Source of the DNA: Flagellimonas abyssi
GTDB taxonomy: Bacteria; Bacteroidota; Bacteroidia; Flavobacteriales; Flavobacteriaceae
Direction of reading: 5' to 3'
DNA length: 64,000 nucleotides
NCBI RefSeq assembly: GCF_019457905.1
Contig: NZ_JAHZSV010000003.1
Coordinates: 456,516-520,515, forward strand
Positions within the stretch are counted from its first letter, which is position 1; each line of letters opens with the position of its first letter. Of this stretch, positions 34,126 to 43,900 are shown piece by piece. The notes under the pieces were generated by a model that ran no database searches, was not told where the DNA came from, and saw nothing but the letters and a program-made list of their open reading frames with translations. The position numbers were made by a program, and so were the translations under genes.

Positions 34126-35264
34126 AACATTCGCTTAAACAAAGCTCTGATGAAGGGCATGGGTTTAGGAGCTGTTACTATTTTAAGCTCTTCCCACAAA
34201 TTGGTTTCGTTCTCGAGAAATTTTAAGATCAATGAAGCTTTTCTTCGTTTGAACATGGACTCGAAAATTTCGTGCCCCAAGTGATTGTTCTCATACAGAA
34301 TATCCAACAAGAGCATATCGTAGAAGAGAAACCTACTTTTTTGATTGAATTCTGTCAACGGCTTGGCCGTTTTTAGGTGTTTCACCAATTTAGGCACTAT
34401 TCGACTAGTGTTGTAAAAGGTATAGCCCGTACTTGGTTTGGCCCATCCACCTGCAATTCCTATATTAAAAATCCGATTTGTATTATGTCCATGAAACGGA
34501 TAGCAGGTCATTGGAATGCTGCCGAGTTCGGTTTCTTCAATAGTGTAAGGAGTATTCCCAAGATTAGTGGAAATATATGTTTTGATGGCATCCTCATACT
34601 CCCTTTTTTCCAAAAGGTGCTCGGAGAACAAGGTATATTCCACTAACGCTGCGTTATCGGAAAAAGGAAGCACGTACATAAATCGTGTGTTGCCTTTCTG
34701 CTCCACCGAAAAATCCATAAAAGTAGCCTCTCTTAAATTAAATACCGACTGTTCGGTTTTAATTTGCCATCCGACAAAGTGTTGTTGCAAAACAGGAAAT
34801 TTACTTTGTTTTAACGGGGGGAAAGAATCATAGAGGCTGGAAAATACCGTTTGTCCTATATATTTTTGAGAGGAAGTGGTAACCAAAACTTCGTTTTTCT
34901 GTTCTTCAATGTGTTGCACTTCTTCCTGCACCCAAGTAACGTTCTGATACGCTTTTATCTTAGGTAAAAAGTGGTTGTAAAAGTCAATACCTCGTAGCAT
35001 CTTGTATGTGTATGGTGCAATGGAAGTTGATTTTTGAAGTTGTTGTCCGCCCACATAAATCGTATCCCACGTTTTGAAGATGAGGTCATCAAATTGACCT
35101 TTGCCACGCTCCCAAAAACACCAAGTTCGGTCGTTTCTGGATTTATCGTCCTTATCCAACACCAAAATAGATTTGGAAGCAAAGAATTCATCCTTGCCCA
35201 AGGCATCGGCTAACAATAGCCCTGCAGCTCCCGCTCCAATAATAATGTAGTCGTATTTGGGCAT
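34122..35264 (-). CDS. Lycopene cyclase family protein
   Basis: 380 residues from the ATG at 35264 (MPKYDYIIIGAGAAG); a frame open to 35285 adds 7 residues before the dinucleotide-binding fold. The FAD/NAD motif GAGAAGLLLAD is at residues 9-19, and the later YPFHGHNTNRIFNIGIAGG matches CrtY-type cyclases (given in part as FHGHNTN and GIAGGWAKPSTGY). Forms beta-ionone rings on lycopene in zeaxanthin or beta-carotene synthesis. No other crt genes appear in this window. Confidence 0.85.
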   Translation of the reverse strand: MPKYDYIIIGAGAAGLLLADALGKDEFFASKSILVLDKDDKSRNDRTWCFWERGKGQFDDLIFKTWDTIYVGGQQLQKSTSIAPYTYKMLRGIDFYNHFLPKIKAYQNVTWVQEEVQHIEEQKNEVLVTTSSQKYIGQTVFSSLYDSFPPLKQSKFPVLQQHFVGWQIKTEQSVFNLREATFMDFSVEQKGNTRFMYVLPFSDNAALVEYTLFSEHLLEKREYEDAIKTYISTNLGNTPYTIEETELGSIPMTCYPFHGHNTNRIFNIGIAGGWAKPSTGYTFYNTSRIVPKLVKHLKTAKPLTEFNQKSRFLFYDMLLLDILYENNHLGHEIFESMFKRRKASLILKFLENETNLWEELKIVTAPKPMPFIRALFKRMF

Positions 35265-35289
35265 GGAGTAAAAATACATAAACAAAACA

Positions 35290-35313
35290 AAGGGAAGACA
35301 TGTGCCTTCCCTT
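35290..35313 (-). terminator. Terminator after the hemerythrin-like gene
   Basis: AAGGGAAG (35290-35297) and CTTCCCTT (35306-35313) form an 8-bp stem; on the minus strand TTTG-TTTTG-TTT follows. Fits the end of the hemerythrin gene (stop at 35340). Confidence 0.65.
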
Positions 35314-35339
35314 CATATCAATGTTTTTATAAGTGAACT

Positions 35340-35810
35340 TTATTCATCTTTACCTGGAATTGATGCTGGCCAAGAATCACGGTATTCGGTCATCGTTGTT
35401 TCATAACTTTTCGCCAATGATTCAGCTTCCTCTTCGGAATACAGCTTTTTTGCTTTATCAAAAAAGTCTTTTTCCTCATCTTCCAGATGGTGCTCTACTT
35501 TGTGAATCAATTTTTTTACGGTTGCCAACCAATGGGGAGAGCTCATGTCCGTATCGTTGATTTCTTCGATAAGCTCATCCATTTCATGGTGTTCTGCCAT
35601 TCCGTGTCTGGCATCTTCTTGCATGTCGTCGCTATCAACCAATGGAGAATAGAAATAGCGTTCTTCGGCCACGGCATGCACTTCCAATTCTTTTTTTAGT
35701 TTTTTCCAAAGTTCCCTTCGTTCTTCAGTATCCCCCGATGTGTTGCTTATTTTATCACACAAATCCCGTTGGATGTCATGGTCCTGTTTAATTGCCTTGT
35801 AAATTTTCAT
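35340..35810 (-). CDS. Hemerythrin-domain protein
   Basis: 156 residues. Histidines and acidic residues expected for a diiron four-helix bundle are seen in order: KQDHDIQRDL, HAVAEERYFYSPL, HGMAEHHEMDELI and HHLEDEEKDFF. Such proteins bind oxygen, nitric oxide or iron in the cytoplasm. Single gene between lycopene cyclase and a TonB receptor. Function in this organism unknown. Confidence 0.82.
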   Translation of the reverse strand: MKIYKAIKQDHDIQRDLCDKISNTSGDTEERRELWKKLKKELEVHAVAEERYFYSPLVDSDDMQEDARHGMAEHHEMDELIEEINDTDMSSPHWLATVKKLIHKVEHHLEDEEKDFFDKAKKLYSEEEAESLAKSYETTMTEYRDSWPASIPGKDE

Positions 35811-35956
35811 ATACCTTGATTTTATTGTAATTATTTAATAACTAACATCTTAGTAAAATTAAACGTGATACAAAGACATCATTGCTCCATTCGATTAAAT
35901 TATTGATAGAATTGGGTTTTTTATATTCAGGATGGGGTTAGAGTACGAGAAACGAT

Positions 35957-38227
35957 TTAGAAAACAGTATACCGTAACCCAAAGAACCCTCGGATCCCTT
36001 GGTTGGGTCCGTACACATAACTTGGGTCAAAAGTTAAGGCATAAGGATTGTTTGGTGTAGCTACGGCATTGCCATTGTTGTCAAAAGTTACTTCCTTATC
36101 AAAAGGGTCGTTGGCACGGGCGATGATAAACGGATTGCCACGGTTCGGGGTCCAGTCCAATAAATTTTTGATACCTCCGTACACTTCAAAATTGTTGAGC
36201 CCCTTGTAGGTAAACTGGATATTCTGAATGCTCCAAGTAGGGGAGTATTCGCTTCGTGGATCCAAATCGCCCAATAGCGGCAAGCGCATCGGGCCATATA
36301 AATTTCCCGTATAATCGGCCGTTAGGTGGAGCGACCTAAAAGTGTACGATAGATTCCACGTAGCGGTAATACTTTCGGTAAGGATTTGCTGTTGGGTGAC
36401 CCCATTTTCGGTGTTGCTTACATCCTGCCAAGTAGCTCCCACCATAATCTTAAAACTGCTCGGAAAAGCAATATCCACGTTGGCACTTATCCCTTGAGAA
36501 ACGGATTTGCCATCCAGATTATCATAAATGATCTGGTTGGGATTGGTTTCATAATCGGGCAAGATTACATTCGAGAATCGGGTATAAAAAGCTGAAGCAT
36601 CCAATCCGATGAAGGTACCGTTATCGCTATATATTTTCTTTAAATAATTGATATTGACATTGACAGACCGTTCTGGTTTCAATTCCTCGGCAATAACCAC
36701 TTCTCTAGACCCCGTCAGTGCTGCGTGATCTTCCGTAAATAAATTAACTACGCGAAACCCTGTCCCAGCATTTACACGGAAAATATCATTGTCAGAAATC
36801 TTCCATTTGTACGCGGCCCTCGGGGTTAGAATATTGCCGTGCCTTTGATCATAATCATACCGCAGGCCTGCCAAAAAAGAATGTTTGGGAGCAAAGGAGT
36901 ATTCATCCTGTGCAAATACACTTGGAATCCAAATGTTGTCCGCCTCGGTGGTCGCTGGCGTATTGTCATCATAGTAATTATAACGAACCGCGCTCCCAAA
37001 TAGCAAATCATGGTTGCCTGCGGTCCTGTCCCAGGTCAACTGGGCAAAACCAATGCGTTGGTCGGCCAAGTACTCCGTATCGCCATATACCGAGTTTTGG
37101 TTGTGGTCGTTATAGGAGAAGGAGAGGAGAAACTTTTCCTCAAACGGCAACTGATACTTGCCCAACAGCTCCCAACGTCTTGTATAGATGCTTTCCCCAT
37201 AAATTTCATCCCCGCCACGATACTCTGGGGTCCATTGCATCTCACCACCCCAGCGGTCCTCATAAAAAAAGCGACCTGCCAAGGAGAACAGTCGATTATC
37301 CTTTCGTTCAAAATCCCATTTTTGGAATAACGAAATACGATCTTGCAGGGTAAGATCGGTAAAATTGTCGCCATTCTTGTCCACGGGAACATCGTAATTA
37401 AAGTAGTTGACGCCCAAAAGCAGGTTTGCTTTATCGCTGACCGATATTTTGCTGCCCACATCCAAATTGTATTCGCCCCAACCCGTAGCAAAGCCATCGG
37501 CAAAGAACTCTGGTGCACTCAGCGCATTTTTAGTGATGATGTTGATCAAGCCGCCTACTGCTTCACTTCCATAGAGCGAAGAAGCCGGACCTTTTACGAT
37601 TTCAATCTGCTCGATCAGCGAGTTTGGGATGCCAGTGAGTCCGTAGACCGTACCCAAACCACTCACAATGGGCATTCCATCAATAAGAACCAAGGTATAA
37701 GGCCCTTCCAATCCGTTGATGTGGATATCGCCCGTGTTGCACACATTGCAATTGATCTGTGGTCGAACCCCGTTCACATTTTGGAGCGCATCAAAAACGC
37801 TGGCTGTGGGATTCTTTTTCAAAAAAGCAGGGGAGTAGACCTCTACGGGTACTGGACTTTCCAATCGGCTAACAGGTTTAAGGGTGCCCGTCACCACAGT
37901 TTCTTCCAAACTTTGTGCCGAAGCTTCCAGCTGTATGTTGACGGTTTTATTCGCTCCTGCTTCAATGTTGATTTTGGTTTGATACGGTTGATACCCCAAT
38001 GATGTCACCAATATCATATAATCTCCTGCTGGAATGTCGGTCAACTCAAATACACCATCAATATCCGTAGCGGTACCAATTTCCGTGCCTTTCAATAATA
38101 CGTTGGCCAAGGGTAAGGGGTCCCCGTTGTCGGTCACCTTTCCGCTCAGGGATGTAGTCTGTGCGAAACAATAGCTGCTAGTTAAGACTATCCATAAAAG
38201 GATGCTATGTTTATGAAATGATTTCAA
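35957..38227 (-). CDS. TonB-dependent receptor, metal-linked
   Basis: 756 residues. Signal peptide ending SSYCFAQ, a carboxypeptidase-regulatory-like domain (about 25-105), plug domain with IEIVKGPASSLYGSEAVGG, and an outer-membrane barrel ending in RYTVF. The plug carries CNVCNTGDIHING, an unusual CxxC that could bind metal. The start is a TTG (no ATG available) 16 or so bases after a -7 box. It is divergent from a DtxR-type regulator with a shared palindromic operator and near a ZIP transporter and CzcA-type pump, so the cargo is probably a metal or metal complex. Exact ligand unknown. Confidence 0.88.
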   Translation of the reverse strand: MKSFHKHSILLWIVLTSSYCFAQTTSLSGKVTDNGDPLPLANVLLKGTEIGTATDIDGVFELTDIPAGDYMILVTSLGYQPYQTKINIEAGANKTVNIQLEASAQSLEETVVTGTLKPVSRLESPVPVEVYSPAFLKKNPTASVFDALQNVNGVRPQINCNVCNTGDIHINGLEGPYTLVLIDGMPIVSGLGTVYGLTGIPNSLIEQIEIVKGPASSLYGSEAVGGLINIITKNALSAPEFFADGFATGWGEYNLDVGSKISVSDKANLLLGVNYFNYDVPVDKNGDNFTDLTLQDRISLFQKWDFERKDNRLFSLAGRFFYEDRWGGEMQWTPEYRGGDEIYGESIYTRRWELLGKYQLPFEEKFLLSFSYNDHNQNSVYGDTEYLADQRIGFAQLTWDRTAGNHDLLFGSAVRYNYYDDNTPATTEADNIWIPSVFAQDEYSFAPKHSFLAGLRYDYDQRHGNILTPRAAYKWKISDNDIFRVNAGTGFRVVNLFTEDHAALTGSREVVIAEELKPERSVNVNINYLKKIYSDNGTFIGLDASAFYTRFSNVILPDYETNPNQIIYDNLDGKSVSQGISANVDIAFPSSFKIMVGATWQDVSNTENGVTQQQILTESITATWNLSYTFRSLHLTADYTGNLYGPMRLPLLGDLDPRSEYSPTWSIQNIQFTYKGLNNFEVYGGIKNLLDWTPNRGNPFIIARANDPFDKEVTFDNNGNAVATPNNPYALTFDPSYVYGPNQGIRGFFGLRYTVF

Positions 38228-38243
38228 TTAGTATAAAATTAAA

Positions 38244-38272
38244 TTTAGACAAATCTAAAAATAGATTTTGTC
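38244..38272. promoter_or_regulatory. Operator for the DtxR-family regulator, shared by divergent promoters
   Basis: TTTAGA-CAAA-TCTAAA (38244-38259) is a perfect palindrome, and GACAAATCTA (38248-38257) pairs with TAGATTTTGTC (38262-38272) with one extra base, giving nested inverted repeats. The first includes the minus-strand -7 box of the TonB receptor (38250-38257, TAGATTTG on that strand), and the second lies just upstream of the plus-strand -7 box of the regulator. Confidence 0.65.
38250..38257 (-). promoter_or_regulatory. Promoter -7 box for the TonB receptor
   Basis: Minus strand TAGATTTG, full match to TAnnTTTG, embedded in the operator palindrome, about 20 bases before the TTG start at 38227. 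Confidence 0.5.
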
Positions 38273-38283
38273 AAATAAAAATG

Positions 38284-38291
38284 TATTTTTG
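38284..38291 (+). promoter_or_regulatory. Promoter -7 box for the DtxR-family gene
   Basis: TATTTTTG fully matches TAnnTTTG and sits 12 bases past the operator and 16 before the ATG at 38308. Confidence 0.5.
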
Positions 38292-38307
38292 GTAAAATGT
38301 TTTTTTG

Positions 38308-38964
38308 ATGACTCGATCAGAGGAGAATTATTTAAAGACAATTTTTCATTTGGGAGGTGGTGACTCCAAGTCCATTACCACCAATGCCATTGCAGAGCAG
38401 ATGGAGACAAAACCATCTTCGGTAACGGACATGGCCAAGAAATTGTCAGAAAAAGGATTGGTTGACTATGTGCGTTATCAAGGGGTGTCGTTGACAGCTG
38501 TGGGAGTGAAAACGGCCTTGTCCATTATCAGAAAACACCGTCTATGGGAAGTTTTTTTGGTAAAGAAGCTAGATTTTACCTGGGATGAGGTGCACGAAGT
38601 AGCGGAACAGTTGGAACACATCAAAAGTGAAAAATTGGTTGATAAAATCGATGAGCTTCTGGATTTTCCCAAGTATGATCCGCATGGGGACCCCATTCCC
38701 ACCAAAGATGGAAAGTTCCAAGAGCGGGATGAAAAATTGCTCAGTGAAATGCCCATCAATTCTCAAGGAGTTTGCGTGGGGGTGAAAGACTCCTCCGTAC
38801 CTTTTTTAAAGTTTTTGGACAAGAACAGAATCGCTTTGGGAAATACCATCAAAGTATTGGACAAGGAAGATTTTGACAATTCTCTTCGTATTCAAATGGA
38901 AGGAAAGGAAATGCGGATATCACATCAAATTGCAGCTAACCTCTATGTAAAAAAGAACGACTGA
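38308..38964 (+). CDS. Metal-dependent transcriptional regulator, DtxR/MntR family
   Basis: 218 residues. Winged helix opening TRSEENYLKTIFHL, recognition part KPSSVTDMAKKL, a metal/dimer domain with HRLWEVFL and EVHEVAEQLEH, and a C-terminal SH3-like FeoA domain from about residue 145 (INSQGVCVGV onward). Senses Fe2+ or Mn2+ and represses metal uptake genes. Overlaps the ZIP gene by one base (TGATG), so they are coupled. The ATG at 38308 is taken over a TTG at 38305. The palindrome at 38244-38272 is its likely site, controlling itself, the ZIP gene and the divergent TonB receptor. Confidence 0.92.
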   Translation: MTRSEENYLKTIFHLGGGDSKSITTNAIAEQMETKPSSVTDMAKKLSEKGLVDYVRYQGVSLTAVGVKTALSIIRKHRLWEVFLVKKLDFTWDEVHEVAEQLEHIKSEKLVDKIDELLDFPKYDPHGDPIPTKDGKFQERDEKLLSEMPINSQGVCVGVKDSSVPFLKFLDKNRIALGNTIKVLDKEDFDNSLRIQMEGKEMRISHQIAANLYVKKND

Positions 38965-39785
38965 TGGAACAAGTAATTCAATATTTTCAAGAAATAGACC
39001 CCGTATTGGCGGCATTGTACGCAACTCTTTTCACTTGGGGATTAACGGCGGCGGGAGCAGCTTTGGTATTCTTTTTTAAAGGGATGAACCGGGCACTTTT
39101 GGACGGAATGTTGGGATTTACGGGAGGGGTTATGGTTGCTGCCAGTTTTTGGAGTTTGTTGGCCCCAGGAATAGAAATGAGCCCGGGCGATGGTTTTGTA
39201 AAGGTAATTCCAGCTGCGGTTGGTTTTTTGCTTGGAGCAGGTTTTATTTTTGGATTGGACAAGATTTTGCCCCACTTACATATCAACTTTAAAATGAGTG
39301 AAGCCGAAGGGGTAAAAACCCCTTGGCACCGAACCACTTTGCTCACTTTGGCGATTACCTTGCACAATATTCCCGAAGGATTGGCCGTAGGAGTCTTGTT
39401 CGGCGGTGTCGCAGCTGGTTTTGAGGGAGCCTCCATTGGTGGGGCGGTTGCATTGGCCTTGGGTATCGGGCTACAGAATTTCCCAGAGGGATTTGCCGTG
39501 GCCATGCCCTTAAGAAGACAGGGGCTTAGCCGAACAAAAAGCTTTATGTATGGACAGGCGTCCGCACTGGTGGAACCTATCGCTGGAGTATTGGGTGCTT
39601 GGGCCGTGTTGACTTTTGAGCCTATTTTGCCCTACGCACTTTCGTTTGCTGCGGGTGCGATGATCTTTGTGGTAGTGGAAGAGGTAATCCCAGAAACGCA
39701 ACAGGACAAATACACCGATATCGCTACAATGGGCTTTATCGGTGGATTTATTATTATGATGACCTTGGACGTGGGACTGGGATAG
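38964..39785 (+). CDS. ZIP family metal transporter
   Basis: 273 residues with about 8 membrane helices. The ZIP metal-site motifs HNIPEGLAVG and QNFPEGFAVAMP in the fourth and fifth helices are clear. Imports Zn, Fe, Mn or similar divalent cations. Translationally coupled to the DtxR-family gene, so its expression should follow metal status. It ends one base before the converging RND adaptor gene. Confidence 0.92.
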   Translation: MEQVIQYFQEIDPVLAALYATLFTWGLTAAGAALVFFFKGMNRALLDGMLGFTGGVMVAASFWSLLAPGIEMSPGDGFVKVIPAAVGFLLGAGFIFGLDKILPHLHINFKMSEAEGVKTPWHRTTLLTLAITLHNIPEGLAVGVLFGGVAAGFEGASIGGAVALALGIGLQNFPEGFAVAMPLRRQGLSRTKSFMYGQASALVEPIAGVLGAWAVLTFEPILPYALSFAAGAMIFVVVEEVIPETQQDKYTDIATMGFIGGFIIMMTLDVGLG

Positions 39786-39786
39786 A

Positions 39787-40911
39787 TTACCCCCCAATCA
39801 TATCAAAGACACCCTTGGTCAAAAACTGGTCTGTTTCGTTCAGTTCGTTAGATATGATCTCGGTATACCCGTCAAAGGTGCCTCCTTGTTTTACAGCTAC
39901 CCTGTCAAAGGTGTAGCTTCCGTCTTTTTTTGCTATCAATTTAAGCACGTAGTGGTTGCCTTCTGATTCGATTATGGCCTCTTCGGGCAATGACCAAGTT
40001 TTGATGGTATCCGTCATGATCATGGCATCCACGAACATACCTGGAAGAAAATTACCGTCTTCTTGCTCCAAGTGTCCATGTACCTTTATAGTTCTTTTGG
40101 TATTATCAATTGACGTTCCCACCAGATGCACTTCTGCATTGAAAGCTTCTTCAGATGCTTCAGGAATCTTGAATTTTATTTTTTGACCCTTCTTCACTTT
40201 TAGAATGTCCTTTTCAAAGACCGTGAGTTCCAAGTGCACATGTTCGTTGTCAACGATTTCCAATATTTCGGTGGCAGGAGAAACATAGCTTCCCTTGGCC
40301 ACGTTCATTTTTGTGACGCTGCCCGAAATCGGGGCGTAAATTGAAGCTTGGGATGTTATAATTCCTTTTTCCACATTGCTGGGAGAGATGTTGAGCATTC
40401 GCAGCTGCTCCCCTAAACCTTGATAGCGGGCTTGGGCCGTTTGGTAATTGCTCTTGGCCTGAAGAAGATTCTTTTGGGAAGCGATCTTTTCATCAAAAAG
40501 GATCTGGTTCCGTTCAAACTCCGCTTTCAAAAAGTCCAGTTGGTTGAACACTTCGAGATATTCCTGTTGCATTTGCACAAATTCCTGGTTTTCCAAGACC
40601 ACCAAAAGCTGTCCTTTTTTTACTTTGTCCCCGATCAGAAGCGATGTCTGTTTCACAAAACCGCCCATAAAGGCCGAGACACTGGCTCGGTTTTCTGGCG
40701 GAACATCTATCATACCAGAAGTCTCCACCATTTTGGGGAAGGTTCTTTTCTCCATCGTACCCATTGTTAGGTTGTTGGTATCGAATTGATCTTGCGAGAC
40801 CACGATCCCTGTTTCTTCCCCTTGTTCTTCGGAAGCCGATGCTTCGCTGTTCTTATTACCGCAGCCCATCAATAGAAGGAAAACAGCGGCTATTTGAAAT
40901 ATATGTTTCAT
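39787..40911 (-). CDS. Heavy-metal RND efflux adaptor (CusB/CzcB-like lipoprotein)
   Basis: 374 residues. Lipoprotein signal ending LLMGC, Cys17 lipidated, then a Ser/Glu-rich linker. Barrel-sandwich and coiled-coil hairpin domains follow (VKKGQLLVVLENQEFVQMQQEYLEVF region), then SIYAPISGSVTKMNVAKGSYV. Bridges the inner-membrane pump to the outer-membrane channel. Two bases downstream of the CzcA-TolC fusion gene on the same strand. Confidence 0.9.
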   Translation of the reverse strand: MKHIFQIAAVFLLLMGCGNKNSEASASEEQGEETGIVVSQDQFDTNNLTMGTMEKRTFPKMVETSGMIDVPPENRASVSAFMGGFVKQTSLLIGDKVKKGQLLVVLENQEFVQMQQEYLEVFNQLDFLKAEFERNQILFDEKIASQKNLLQAKSNYQTAQARYQGLGEQLRMLNISPSNVEKGIITSQASIYAPISGSVTKMNVAKGSYVSPATEILEIVDNEHVHLELTVFEKDILKVKKGQKIKFKIPEASEEAFNAEVHLVGTSIDNTKRTIKVHGHLEQEDGNFLPGMFVDAMIMTDTIKTWSLPEEAIIESEGNHYVLKLIAKKDGSYTFDRVAVKQGGTFDGYTEIISNELNETDQFLTKGVFDMIGG

Positions 40912-40913
40912 GG

Positions 40914-43900
40914 TTATAATGTTATTGTCAAGTAATTAATGGCGATTACGGTTTGATTGTATTGGTTGAGCACGTCCAGATAATTGAGTTGGATGTCGTA
41001 GGCGTTTTCCAAACTTTGGATGTACTGGAAAAAGTCGATTTCCCCATTTTGAAAGTTCCCGGAAGCCGCTTTCAAAATTTGATCAGAAAGTAGACCGCCT
41101 TCGTCCTCGTAATAGGAAAGTTCCTTGGCCTGTTGCTCCAGTTGTCCCATCAAGGTTTTATAGCGCTGGTCCATGGCAACGGAAATTTCGGTGTTCTCCA
41201 TCTCTGTAATCTTGGTCTGTATCTTGGATGATTTTAGCTTGCTACTGTGACCAAAGAAGAAAATTGGGACACGGACACCCAATTGAATTCCGTAAAGTGA
41301 AGTCCCTAGCCCACTGTTTGTCCCTTGAAAATATTCAAGGTTCAGATCGGGCAACAATTTGTTTTCCTCCAAACTCTTTTTGGCATTGCTCAACTCTTGC
41401 CGATGGTCCAAAAAGGAGGTTTCCGCGTCCAACATTCCTTGGACATTCACTACCGTTAATTTTTCTGGTTTTTCATCCACGATTTGCAAGCTGTCCCCGC
41501 TTTGCACCAAACTCACGATTTGACCATAGGTTGTCAACATCTGTTGCTTTATCTTGGAGTAAGTGTTGGCAATCTGCCGTTGCTTGGCCGTGGCCGTCAC
41601 TTTTTCCAGATAATTGGTCTCGCCAAGCTCAAAACGCCTGTTGGCCGCATGGGCAAAATTGCTGTAAATACTGTCTAGCGTACTGTAAAGCTTTACTTTT
41701 TGATTCAATGTCTGGTATTGATAGTACGCATTGCTCAGCGATTGGTACAGCTGCTTCTTTTGAATCTCAAATGATGATTTCTGAAGTTCATAATTCGATT
41801 TTTGAAGCCTGTTCTTGGCCCCATACACTGTCGGGAACTCAAATTGTTGCTGTGCCCCAAAAACCTTTAATGGCTCCCCATTTAGCGCCAAGTTGTTTTC
41901 ATCATACTGGTAGTAGATATCTGTTTTGTCAAATTCAAAAGCGGTTCCCTTAAGGGTTTCCGCCTGATCTACCAATAACGACCCAGCTTGGATGCCCTTG
42001 TTATTTTCCAAGGAAAGGGCCATCAAATCTTCTAGGTCCAATTTAGTTTGAGAGAATCCCGAAGCAGTCACTAAAAGAAATAGCACAGTCAGCGTATTTT
42101 TGTTCATTTTGCGTTCTCTTCTTCTTTTTCTCATTCCGCGGAATTTAATGTTGTGGGTATAGGCATATAAAACGGGCAAAACTACCAAGGTGAGCATGGT
42201 GGCCGTTACCAATCCGCCAATAACCACCGTGGCAAGCGGACGTTGCACCTCGGCACCTGCATTGGTGGATACGGCCATGGGCAAGAAACCTAAAGCAGCT
42301 GCGGAAGCCGTCAATAATACGGCACGGAGCCTATCTTTGGTTCCCTGTTTGATGAGATCTTCCATGGAATCAAAATCTTTTCCTTTGAGTTCCTTGAAAT
42401 GCTCTATCAATACGATTCCGTTCAAAACGGCGATACCGAACAGGGCTATAAAACCAACACCCGCCGATATGCTAAAAGGCATATCTCTCAGCCAAAGCAA
42501 GAGGACACCTCCCACTGCGGAAAGTGGAATGGCGGAAAAAATGAGCAAAGCTTCCTTTACCGAGCCGAAGGCAAAATAAAGCATGATGAAGATGAGCAGC
42601 AAAGCAATGGGCACGGCAATCATCAATCGGGCTTTGGCATTTTGTAGATTTTCGAACTGGCCGCCGTAGGTAATGGTGTAGCCTGGCGGCAACGAGATGT
42701 TCTCGTTGACCAATAGTTGCACATCGTCAACAACGGATTGAAGGTCACGATTTCTTACGTTGATACCCACAACAATCCGTCGTTTGGTATCATCTCGGGA
42801 AATTTTTGCAGCCCCTTTTTGATAGGTGATCTCAGCAAGCTCGCTCATCGGGATTTTTCCACCATTGGGAATATCCACATAAAGGTTTCTGAGGTTGGAA
42901 ATATCCTGGCGATTTTCAGCATCCAACCGAACGGCAAGGTCAAATTGACGCTCTCCCTCAAATATGCTTCCAACGACCTTACCTGCAAAGCCCATCGAAA
43001 TCATTTCGTTGAGGTCGGCAATGTTGAGTCCGTGACGTGCAATTTTGGCCCGGTCGAAGGACACGTTCATCTGTGGAAGCCCTTCTACTTTTTCAACAAT
43101 GATGTCCGAGGCACCTTCCACATTTTGGATGAGGTCTTTGATCTCGTTGGCTTTTTTATTCAATATTTCCAGGTTTTCCCCAAAAATCTTAATGGCAATA
43201 TCCGCCCGTACTCCCGTAATCAATTCATTGAAGCGCATTTCAATGGGCTGGGTAAATTCTACTTCCATTCCAGGTATCACGGCTAGGGCTTCCTTAAACT
43301 TGTCGGCCAGTTCATCCTTGGTTTCCGCAGAGACCCATTCATCTTTAGGTTTTAGGGAAATGATCACATCGCTCTCCTCCATGGACATGGGGTCGGTGGG
43401 TACTTCTGCTGCACCGATACGGCTTACCACCTGTTTCACTTCAGGAAATTGGTCTAGGAGGATTTTTTCGATTTTGGTGGTCGTCTCCACGGTCTTTGCC
43501 AAGGAAGTCCCCGTTTTTAATACAGGTTGAATCACAAAATCACCCTCGTCCAGGGTAGGTACAAATTCCCCACCCATTGAGGAGAACAGCAAAATGGCTC
43601 CGACCAACAAAGCCGCAGCGATGGAAAGTACCAATTTTTTGCTTTTCATGGCCCATTCGATAACGGGCTCGTATTGCTTGTTGATCCAGTTGACCAAACG
43701 GGTGGAGATGTTCTTGGACGATTCTTTGGTGGGCTTTAAAAATAATGCGGAAGCCACGGGCACGTAGGTAAAGCAGAACAAAACAGCTCCCAAAAGGGCA
43801 AAACTGAAGGTAAGTGCCATGGGTTTGAACATTTTACCTTCCACACCGCTGAGTGATAGGATCGGAATGAAAACAATCAAAATAATGAGCTGTCCAAATA

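Noticed and set aside
37343..38002. Plus-strand open frame of 219 codons
   Set aside because: Antisense to the TonB receptor; Cys/His mix is random and no start signals are seen.
41228..41953. Plus-strand open frame of 241 codons
   Set aside because: Antisense to the TolC-like domain of the metal pump; no family match.
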